A stretch of DNA of 64,000 nucleotides from Gracilaria vermiculophylla (Eukaryota; Rhodophyta; Florideophyceae; Gracilariales; Gracilariaceae): NCBI GenBank assembly GCA_019155205.2, contig JAHNZQ020000004.1, positions 972,135-1,036,134 of the forward strand. The letters are read 5' to 3'. A program made the position numbers and the translations under genes. This document shows positions 42,183 through 51,329 of this stretch, one piece after another; positions within the stretch are counted from its first letter, which is position 1; each line of letters starts with the position of its first letter. The notes beneath the pieces were generated by a model. It was not told the DNA's origin. It saw only the letters and a list, made by a program, of their open reading frames with translations, and searched no databases.

Positions 42183-43247
42183 ACCCATGTGCCATTGAAT
42201 TCTGTACGCACGGCATTCTCCGAGTGGTCTCTGAGTGAATATGACAACGTAAAGTGTCCCTTAGCAGGCAACTATTCGCGCATGGTTCGTTTCGACCGCG
42301 GTTTTGTACTGTGCGGATTCACGTGATCTCTCTCCGAAGTAAAGCATGGTTTGATATTATTTACATGTTGTTGCGTCTCTGCCCGTGATTCCGTGTTTGG
42401 GAGGAAACATCTGTCGAGAACTCACGTCAAGCATGTCAGGGAGGAAGAGAGTGAGACATCTTGACGGTGCTGTTTGTCCTAACTAACGGGGGTCTTTTGC
42501 TCAAATGCATTGGTACCTGATATCATTGGGACAAGTGACCGTTGGAAATTAATACACAACTGTGCTGATGAACGAGTGTTGAGTCTGCCAGAGCTTTCGG
42601 TTTTCGCCAAAATGCGTTTATGGCTTTATGCTGGTGGATCCTTCTCTGATTGTCGTTCGGTATTTCACTGTGAGTGAGAGAACTGCTGATGAGAATAGCG
42701 TTAACCGCACATCGTTTTGCTGTCGTTGTTAAACACAGGGGGGAAAAGGCTTAGCAGCGGCAAAACGGAAGATTTAACGTCCCACATGGAAATAACACAG
42801 CATTGAGCTTTGAGTACGGACATCGCTCAATTAGACATCAGATACGAAAATTTTTGCTTCCGCATGAGTGTGAGTACGGCTTTCCAAAGAAATGAAGGGT
42901 TATTACTTCATTCTGTTCTCGTGGTGCTTTTGGGTGGTCGCCGGTGAGATGTGAGCGCTGCCGTCTGTAGATCGGAGACAGCACGACAGACGCTCAAGGA
43001 CGAATGTGCGGTCGGTGAAAGCGGTCCATGTTAAGTTAAATTGCAAAAGAAATCTTACGCGTTCTTGGTTTGTGTGGCAAGCAAGTAGTTACCCTTCGAA
43101 AAGTCGAGCCCTTCAGCTTCTAAGATCAGCAAAAATTTTTATCGGAGCAGACACGGCACCGACGGTACGAATCCGGCATTCTCGCACGATATTGTTGAGC
43201 CGCCGCCACGTGCATTGGCGGCCCGATCAAACGAGAGTCCACGGCCA
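42183..43247. other. Intergenic region
   Basis: About 1 kb between the phosphatase gene and the MFS gene. It must contain the MFS promoter. I see no gene or clear site. Confidence 0.5.
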
Positions 43248-44949
43248 ATGACTTCCACAGCTTTCATTGCCCCCGCGCAAGCATGTAGCCTCGTGCCTCG
43301 CTCGTTGACTAGCCAATACAAACGACCTCGTCTATCTCGGGCAATTTCAGACCATCGCCGCCGTCCACTGCCGGCGATCAGAATGGCTGCTGGTCCGCCT
43401 GCCCAAAATGTTCCAGACAAGACCTCTGTCTCGCCGACCACAACACAGGCACCGGGAAGGTGGTCTATTGTGGCAGCTGCCTCTGCCGTTCATGCGCTTC
43501 ACGCTGCTGCGGTTTATATGGTCCCTTCCACATTGCTTTCTCCCATGCGGCATACTCTCAATCTCAGCGTTGCCGAAATCACACGTCCGCTCATCGCGTA
43601 TCGTATCGTGCAAACATTATTTCTTCTTCCCGCGGGTTTGCTGCTTGACGCGATTGGCCCGCAGCTCTGTTTACGCGTTGCAATGACTGCCGCCGCTATA
43701 TCGGCGCCTCTCTTGCCTCTAACCACTTCCTTATCTCAGCTTATCGTACTTCAAATGTTCTTTGCACTCACCAAATTGTTTGGCGGCTTGTCGGCCATGC
43801 TACTCATAGTCACATCGGCGTTTCCGGGCGACATTGGAATTGGCACGGCCACTAGTGTCTTGCTGAGCGGTTATTCCTTTGCTGGGTTTCTCGCGCCTGC
43901 TGTTATCGGCTCCCTCTCACAAAGATTAGGCTGGCGTCAAGCCAGTATGCTGATTTCTATGCTTTTTGCTGTAGGAAGCGTTCCCGTCACGTTTTACTTT
44001 CTCAGAGAGCACCCCTCCGCTCAGCGCCGGCAGTCGATTCCCATGCTTTGGAAACAAATTAAGTCGAGGTTTGGGAGTTACAAGCCGTTGCAGACGGCCC
44101 CCCCCCCTTCATTATCCTCAACTTGTGCGCAGGTAAACGATCAGAGGAATTCTCAAACAAGAGGGTCAAAGCGACAGTTAGCATCTGCGGCGACGGCGAA
44201 CGGAAAAAACAAGGAAGCGCTCTTTCCAGCACCTTATGTTCTCATCGCGATTTGCGTGTTTGCGTTTTCGTTTTCAATGCACATCATGTTCGATCATCTC
44301 CTGGTGTTTCTGACTGAGGATTTCGGTCTACCATTTGACAAGGCAACTTTATTCATGTCTGCGTTGAATTTAGTTGCCCTTCTTTCAAAACTTGCCGTCG
44401 GTCCTTTGGCTGATCGGTTCAATAAGTCGGTTTTGATGGCAGTCTTTGGCGCCGTTGGGGCTTTCTCTAGCTTCCTGCTGCTTGACTTTTCTTTGACTGC
44501 GTTCAGCACGACCACCAGCGTGATTAAGATAATGGCGTTTGTCTTTTTCTGTACGTATACCGCGTTTCATTTTTGTTGTCTCGGTGCGAAGAAGCTTACT
44601 AACCAGGGAAATGAACGCATGCACTACTTCACCAGATGCGGTGGGGTATGCAGCAGTATTCAGCCTCACAACCTCCGTCCTTCCGGAGTTTGGAAAGCAG
44701 AAACTTGGGTTCAGGTCCAACTTTAATCTCATGGTTCTTTTCGCGTCCGGGTCACTAGGTTCATATCTTTCGGCCGCTACACGTTCTGCCACCGGAACAT
44801 ACAAGTGGGCATTTGTATGGAATGGTTTATCATGGGTGTTCGTTATCGTGTCGGCGCTTGCTAAATATTTGTTGTATGATCGACGGGGCAGCATAAGCGA
44901 TGCGGCTTCCGAGAGTCAGGCGATATCACAAAAGCCAACCAGACAATGA
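43248..44949 (+). CDS. MFS transporter with plastid-transit-like N-terminus, two exons
   Basis: I assemble join(43248..44550, 44636..44949), 538 residues. The first ~60 residues (MTSTAFIAPAQACS..., many Ser/Ala/Arg, almost no acids) look like a plastid transit peptide. Twelve membrane helices of the major facilitator superfamily follow. The first half contains GLLLDAIGPQLCLRVAMT (a motif-A-like loop) and GWRQASML before a central loop of ~60 polar residues. The second half contains VGPLADRFNKSVLMAVFGA (motif A) and, after splicing, FVFFYAVGYAAVFSLTT. The unspliced frame would end in non-membrane sequence, while the spliced frame continues with two more helices. Substrate unknown. The gene ends 1.6 kb before the MysA-MysB gene, same strand. 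Confidence 0.82.
44551..44635 (+). other. Intron of the MFS gene (85 nt)
   Basis: Donor GTACGT, branch point CTTACTAACC about 32 nt before the acceptor, acceptor ACCAG. Splicing shifts the frame by one and restores a transmembrane helix. Confidence 0.85.
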
Positions 44950-46592
44950 TCGGGGCTTGGTTGATCAACCATGCGCGTGCATTCCAAGAAAAATGTCCTA
45001 CCGATTGCCATGGTAGTTCGCACAAAAGCGGGATGAATAGTACGACGGCAGCACTCGGTAGTGGCGTTGACTACGGCGCAGTGTTCGGTACAGTATTTGC
45101 AATCTGTTAATGTTCAAGGCGGTTTCCAAGGGAGAGAAATTACCGTAAAAAAAGGTTGCTGCTCAATCTGTTCAAGGGTGTATTTTGTTTGAGACGTGAG
45201 GAAAAGACGCACAAGTCATAACACCATTACCTTTTCAATGGCGTAGACTGTGAGAGTGGCCGCCCTTTTTCTGGTCGTGTGCCATGGCGACAACTTTTAG
45301 TCAGTGCGCAACATTCATGTGCAGATGAGGTTTGATGTTGTCGTCCTTCACGGTTTGAGCCCGTGTTCAAGAAGTGATTTAGTTCCATCACAAGGATAGC
45401 CCTGATTTGTAACGGGTGTACTAATCAAGGGGCAATGTGGGACAATCGAAACTGTTTTTTACGGCCTACGGATGGCGATGGGCATAGACTACCTTTGTAT
45501 ATCTGCAAGATTCGCTCAGCGATGGTCATTTAGTTCCGCGCGCAACTTAGACAGAGCGGTGTAGTCGGGGTGCCAATGTGCCACGACACTATTGCTGAAA
45601 ACAGAGTTGCGAATGGGTGGCGGTGAACAGGGGAACCACCCACGGCGAATGATGACCGTTCATGAGTAGTTTACAGCGGTTGGGGATCCCTGACGATTGT
45701 TAAAATCTAGGTGCCTAAGAGCAGCTTCACCGTTGGCGGCGCGCACCGCCGTAGGTCAAATCAAGACATACTTAAAGACGCGCGGCGTTCCAACGTCGGG
45801 AAGTGCTGGGCACGACCGCACTCACCGCTGCTGCGTGCCTGTGCGGCGCTCCTAATCGCCATCATCACAGCCGCACATCTTTGCGTGACCACTCCCGATA
45901 GTGCAGACACGCGAAGGATGTCCACAATCCACGTGGACGGCCATTTGCTACTTCCTCGTGCTCTCGATACCTACGAAAACTGTCTGCAACGCGCCCTCGA
46001 CCCTCGCGGTCGCTTTCCACAAATGCGGCCTCCCATGAGGTTCCTCGTCTCCTCCAACCGCATCACATATGCCACTCAGCATTATCGTCGCAATACATTT
46101 TCACATCAAGAGCAATTCTGTTCATTCCGCCTGTGCATCGCACGCTGCGATCTCCCCCACAATCGAGCTAATTTGTATCACCCGAATGCGAGAGAACCGA
46201 GAATACCCAGACCGACTCGTCCATTCCCATTCTGTGTTGTCCTTACCCAGACCATTCCGTCCACACTCCTCACCACAGCCTTTCGCATCTCGTGTCGTCA
46301 CATTCTCAATGAATATGCTCCAACCCATCAATTCACCGTTAATCTTTCCTCCCTACCTTGCAATGGATTTTCCATTTCCGCGTACAACACAACGTTCCTT
46401 TTGCGCCCCACAGATTGAACACTTACGTCCTGCAATTCATTCCGCGCCTGAAACCCAGCCCTCCATACTGGATGTCTACTTAACACGTCATTTTCTAGTC
46501 CTCACCACGCCCCAGTGACGTGCTTGAAGCCAGTCCGCTACAAGTGACAACCTCCATCTCGTTTTACATTGCCCCACTTGACAATCAGCATC
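44950..46592. promoter_or_regulatory. Upstream region of the MysA-MysB gene
   Basis: About 1.6 kb between the MFS gene and the MAA gene. From about 45.7 kb the + strand becomes pyrimidine-rich and C-biased, like other leaders here. An open frame at 45711-46418 has no recognisable domain, and stops separate it from the MAA reading frame. MAA genes are UV-regulated in other organisms, but I see no site that I can name. Confidence 0.5.
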
Positions 46593-49352
46593 ATGCATAT
46601 TTCTCTAGACCCCACCACCAAAGCTAATGCTGAAGTGACCACTGAGTATTTCCGCTCGTTCACTAACGACTTGAGCGCCGCTCTCCCTCCGTCGTCCTCG
46701 TTGTTCAGTAACACCGTACCAGTCGACAAAGCCCTCGCCGCCCTTCTTTCCCTTGACGTTGTTCAAAAATTCCTCATCAATGTTTCTCGAGCTGACGTGT
46801 TTGGCTCCGAAGCCGCGATTCGTTTTTCACACTCAAAGGCGGAACTCAACTTGCTTCGCTCGCTCAAACTTCTTAAGTACTGCTACAACTTACCTTGTGG
46901 ACAGTTGTGCACGGCTCTAGCTTCTGTGCTATCGCAGTACGACTCCGAGTATGGAGAAGTCTTTTCTACTCTGGCCTCTCGTGTCCTCGCGAGTCCAAAG
47001 TACGGTTCTGTATTCATGAAAACGCTTACTATTGCAAGCGGCGCCTCCGACGAACTCAAAAAACTTTACCAGCCGAACGCAGACTACCTTCTCGAGCACG
47101 ACCAACATGCAATTTTCCCAACCTCGATATACCGCCAGTGTGCCGGTCATGTTACATCCAGTGAGGATAGCTGCACTATCGAAGCCGTCATGGGTACAAC
47201 TATCACAACCTCAATCGAAATTTGCCGCGATGTTCTCAGTCCGGCAAGCAACATCCTCTCAGACGTGTACAAGCCACTTGGACGATGTGTGGCCATTGTG
47301 GACGAGCGCCTTGACGGTCTGTACGGTGACAGCCTCGTCAATTACTTCACTCAAAATAGCATTAAGTTTGAGAAGCTCGTGTATCGCTGTATGGAGGTAG
47401 ACAAGGACATCTCCACGGTCGAAACGATTCTTGTAGACCTAAAGAAGTGTCGTGTATCCCGCAACGAACCAGTTCTCGTGGTTGGTGGTGGAGTCATGGC
47501 TGATGTTGGAGGTTTCGCATGTGCACTGTACCATCGTAACACCCCGTATGTTATGCTCTGCACTTCCATCGTATCGGGAATTGATGCCGGACCCTCTCCT
47601 CGCACATGCTGTGATGGTTTGGGCTATAAGAATGTATTCGGGGCCTATCATCCCCCTATTCTCACTCTTACCGACCGTCAATTCTTCAAAACACTGGAAC
47701 CCGGTTGGATTCGCCACGGAGTTGCTGAAATTATCAAGATGGCAGTAACCAAAGACGCTTCTTTGTTCGAATGCCTCGAAGAAGCTGGAAATCGTCTTGT
47801 GGAGACAAAGTTTGGAATAGAGAACTGCGAGCCCGGGTCAGATATTGATAAGCTGTGCGAAACAATCATTGCTAAGGCTATGGACGGATACGTTCGATCT
47901 GAATATGGCAATCTCTGGGAAACACATCAATGCCGCCCACACGCCTATGGCCACACCTGGTCTCCAGGATTTGAACTGCAGGCTGGTCTGCTTCACGGTC
48001 ACGCTGTTGCCATTGGTATGGGATACGGTGCGTACCTTTCATTCCTTGAAAATTGGATCACCGAGGAAGAGTTTCACCGCATTCTCAAAGTTATGAGCAA
48101 CATTGGCCTCTCACTTCGCCACCAAATTTTGGAAAATAGTGATTCATTGTGGTCATCCCAGCTTAAGATGACCGAGAAAAGGGGAGGAAATCTTTGCGCG
48201 CCGATTCCTCGAGGCAAGATAGGCGTTTGCGGGTACTTGAATGAATTGACTCGAGACCGACTGGAACAAACCCTTGCCGACTACCAGAACATTGTGAAAA
48301 GCTACCCTCGCGAAGGTTTTGGCTTGGAGCCACACTGCCGCGACGTAGGTCTAGAAGATCCTTCTACAGTCAAACAGCATGCAGAAAACGCTGTGCTTAA
48401 AGGAAGTTTGATAGATGAAAAGCCTGAAACCAATGGCTCTTGCACCATGGAAAATGGGCTCCCGGCGCATTCACAGAATGGACACTTTGCGAGCAACGGG
48501 AACTCAAACTTGAATGGATGTGCAACCATCAACAGCGACAAAACTGACACAGAAGCGAACGGCGGCATGAGCAATATTGCCACCTATAACAAATGGATTG
48601 AAGAACAACAAAGAAGCCGAAACGCGAACATGCACACCGCTTCGGCAATTGGAAGTTCATTCACATCCATCAGCCGTGAAGACACAGCCAACCCCCCTAA
48701 CTTCGAACATTCTACGCTGTTCCACGACAATGTGGAGGAGTATGCGTGTGCCTTAACATCGGAACCAAGTCATGACTTCGCAGTTATCGCCGAAGAAACC
48801 GAAAAAGCAAACTTATTTGCACCGTGCATGGTCGGTGCCGTCGAAGGACAGTTCCTAAAGATGGTGGCACAACTTACTGGAGCTACTCGTGTTCTTGACA
48901 TTGGCACTTTCACTGGATACTCTGCACTTGCTTTTGCTGATGGAATGGGAGAAAAGGGTGAAGTTATCACTATCGAAGCCGATGCCAAAACTGCTGCGGT
49001 GGCCCGAGCATGCTTCAGCAGAGCCAAGAACGGAAAGAAGGTTACCTTGCTCGAAACCGACGCACGAAAAGCCGTTGTGGATATGGTGGCCAACGGGGAA
49101 AAGTTCGACATCGTGTTCTTAGACGCTGATAAGACGAATTACAAGCACTACTACGAAGCTGGCCTGGGAATGCTTCGTGAGGGAGGTGTATTAATGGCAG
49201 ACAACGCGCTGTGCTCACTTGTTTATGGCAAAAATGATCCTGCCCAACAAAGCCTACATGAATTTGCTCAATATGTGCGAGCAGACAAGAGAACAGAGCA
49301 AGTCATGCTCACAGTCCGTGAAGGCATTTTAATGGTCAGGAAGGTGGATTGA
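46593..49352 (+). CDS. MysA-MysB fusion: demethyl-4-deoxygadusol synthase plus O-methyltransferase
   Basis: The 919-residue protein starts at the ATG at 46593. Residues ~1-175 are a helical domain I do not recognise. Residues ~180-605 are a sugar-phosphate cyclase: VVGGGVMADVGGF, D331, K346-N347, VAEIIKMAV (E379, K382), YGHTWSP (H454) and LLHGHAV. The WSP after GHT marks sedoheptulose 7-phosphate cyclases rather than dehydroquinate synthase. A low-complexity Asn/Ser/Gly linker (~605-690) leads to a class I, metal-dependent O-methyltransferase (VLDIGTFTGYSALAFAD, VITIEADAKTAAVA, DIVFLDADKTNYKHYYE). Together they would convert sedoheptulose 7-phosphate to 4-deoxygadusol, the first two MAA steps. 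No transit peptide, so probably cytosolic. An EEVS-type cyclase is the main alternative; the neighbour at 51330 favours MAA synthesis. Confidence 0.93.
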   Translation: MHISLDPTTKANAEVTTEYFRSFTNDLSAALPPSSSLFSNTVPVDKALAALLSLDVVQKFLINVSRADVFGSEAAIRFSHSKAELNLLRSLKLLKYCYNLPCGQLCTALASVLSQYDSEYGEVFSTLASRVLASPKYGSVFMKTLTIASGASDELKKLYQPNADYLLEHDQHAIFPTSIYRQCAGHVTSSEDSCTIEAVMGTTITTSIEICRDVLSPASNILSDVYKPLGRCVAIVDERLDGLYGDSLVNYFTQNSIKFEKLVYRCMEVDKDISTVETILVDLKKCRVSRNEPVLVVGGGVMADVGGFACALYHRNTPYVMLCTSIVSGIDAGPSPRTCCDGLGYKNVFGAYHPPILTLTDRQFFKTLEPGWIRHGVAEIIKMAVTKDASLFECLEEAGNRLVETKFGIENCEPGSDIDKLCETIIAKAMDGYVRSEYGNLWETHQCRPHAYGHTWSPGFELQAGLLHGHAVAIGMGYGAYLSFLENWITEEEFHRILKVMSNIGLSLRHQILENSDSLWSSQLKMTEKRGGNLCAPIPRGKIGVCGYLNELTRDRLEQTLADYQNIVKSYPREGFGLEPHCRDVGLEDPSTVKQHAENAVLKGSLIDEKPETNGSCTMENGLPAHSQNGHFASNGNSNLNGCATINSDKTDTEANGGMSNIATYNKWIEEQQRSRNANMHTASAIGSSFTSISREDTANPPNFEHSTLFHDNVEEYACALTSEPSHDFAVIAEETEKANLFAPCMVGAVEGQFLKMVAQLTGATRVLDIGTFTGYSALAFADGMGEKGEVITIEADAKTAAVARACFSRAKNGKKVTLLETDARKAVVDMVANGEKFDIVFLDADKTNYKHYYEAGLGMLREGGVLMADNALCSLVYGKNDPAQQSLHEFAQYVRADKRTEQVMLTVREGILMVRKVD

Positions 49353-51329
49353 TGGGATTACTCGTTATCGAACTTTCTCATGTTTGAAAAATGAGGAAAA
49401 TGGTAAACGTCCGCCGCATCATTCAACTACTTTTCCGTCGCGAAACAGCCATTAGAACTTTCCACCTGTTTTTTCTCTTTCTTCACCTCGGAAACTCTTT
49501 AGACACTTTTTTTATGCTGTAAAGTAGAATCTTGGAAGCTTTCGCAGGGCTTGCACATACCTCGCTTTCGTCCAGTGTAGACGATCTGTAGAATTTACGG
49601 AATAAGCAAACAGAACCTCAATGACATCTATCTGTATCTTCTGTTCTACCCTGAGCACTATCTTTAAAACAAAAAATGCGCAGGCAAGTGAAAGGCCCAC
49701 CCGCTGTCATGGAAAGTGCGCCTTTGCTGTGTGCTGCAGAGAAGCGTTCTTGATGAACATAGCAGATGGGAAAAGAAACAGTTGCAACATGTTTGGGCTG
49801 CGAGTTATTCGTTGTGGTTGGGGCTGCGAGCCAGCACGGCGACGAATTGATGTCGTCCACCCCCAGACAACCGTTCATTATGAAACTTGTCGTGGACACC
49901 AATAGCTCCACAAGAAATATCAAAAACCCAAGCGGCGGAATTGCTTTCTCAAACACACATACACACACACACACATATATTTATACACACACATATACAT
50001 GTGTTCGTCTTGTTATGTTCGTATTCTACATCCATCTGTGTGGATGCGACGTCATCGGTACTCTTGTAGTTCCTTTTCGTAACGTGTTGTGAAATGAGCC
50101 AAAATCGCAGATGAATGAACTGTGGTTATAGCGAAGTAGCACTTCATCTGTTCCCCAAAAGGCTCTGGGGGGTTTATTTTCGTCGCATGTGCCCAATGCT
50201 TGTCGGCCATGCCGCCTTACTGCTAGCAACAATCAGACACTTCGCGCACAGTAATACTACTGACATTCAAGGTTTTTACTTTTTTCTAGATGGTCTTTTC
50301 CAGCGATATTTGCATCAAGACCTAAAGTACAGCACCATAAGAAGGCTTCACATCATTGAGCAAAATTGCTCTCGGGAAGAACAGAAATGTGCAGTGTCTT
50401 TCGGAGCGGTGAAGCTTCATTCCATGCCCAGGAATGCTCATATTCCAACTGGCCTCTGATGAACGAGTCACACTCTATCGGGAAGTAAAAGCTGTTTAAA
50501 AGAACGTATCTCTTGTCAAAATTGGATACGGTCAACCGGTCATGCTCACTGGTCGACCGGTGACCGCTCATGAAGTTAGGAAATTGGGCGACCACAAAAA
50601 GGGGCGTTTCAGGAGGTGGGGCATTTCGGAGAGTGGGATGGAGTTGCTGCGCACGTGATCATAGAAGCGTGTAGATGTGCTAAACCAGTTGCAGATGCGT
50701 CTCGAGAAAAAAAGCACGGCCTTTTTGTCACGTCGTAGGGTTGCTAGAAATTGACTGGGCCAGTAATGTGATGCGGCCACATAGGTGGAGGGTTTCCTCC
50801 TCACACGAGTGAAGTTTGATACGACGGGTGCGTTACCGAGAGCAAATTTGTGGAAGCCGTATTGCCAAGGGTACTTGCCGTCCGTTATCCAGTGTGGGAT
50901 CGTCGCTCAACGGTACGCCATACCGCCCCTGTATCATGCGATGCGGCGCAACCCTGGATTCATGCCGGTGGCGTGGCCAATCATTCTGCAGACGTTCACA
51001 TTCAGATCACATCTCGCTCTTGACTTCCCACCGTGCCTCTCAACTTCGGCCACTTGCAGACATCCTGTTTTCCATGCTCTCTTGCTTCTGGCCAAAGAAT
51101 TAGTCCATTGCACTCTACAATCCTCCCCCATGTTACAACCCATTCCCGATAAGGCTTTATTCTATACGCTTAGCATACCACGTCAATATGCGTGGCTACC
51201 GGGGAGGTGTGCTCGCTAGATGCCGTTTGCTACATAAACTAAGCTTTCGCCCGATCTCCCACCCTGCAATGTTCATGCGAGTGTGACCACAGTCATTTTT
51301 TTCCAAGATTAACACTATCAACCCTCTCG
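49353..51329. promoter_or_regulatory. Spacer between the two MAA genes
   Basis: Nearly 2 kb separates the two fused MAA genes, so they are probably transcribed separately. It holds a CA-rich microsatellite at 49951-50004 and, at 50520-50560, a short GGTCGACCGG-type palindromic patch. No gene is recognised. The short open frames on both strands are unremarkable. Confidence 0.5.
49951..50004. repeat. CA/TA microsatellite
   Basis: Interrupted CA run with TATATTTATA in the middle. Confidence 0.85.

Noticed and set aside
44607..44607. Acceptor at 44605-44606 for the MFS intron, directly after TACTAACC
   Set aside because: It would sit only a few bases from the branch point and would create an in-frame stop (TGG AAA TGA). 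The next AG at 44634-44635 keeps the frame.
45711..46418. Open frame upstream of MysA-MysB in the same frame, considered as a missed N-terminal exon
   Set aside because: In-frame stops separate it from the start at 46593, no good donor/acceptor pair links them, and the product has no presequence or domain character.
46593..47950. Housekeeping 3-dehydroquinate synthase as the identity of the cyclase domain
   Set aside because: The GHTWSP motif, the DAGPSPRT loop and fusion to an O-methyltransferase do not fit DHQS, which has GHTFGHAIE-like and DASVGGKT-like motifs.
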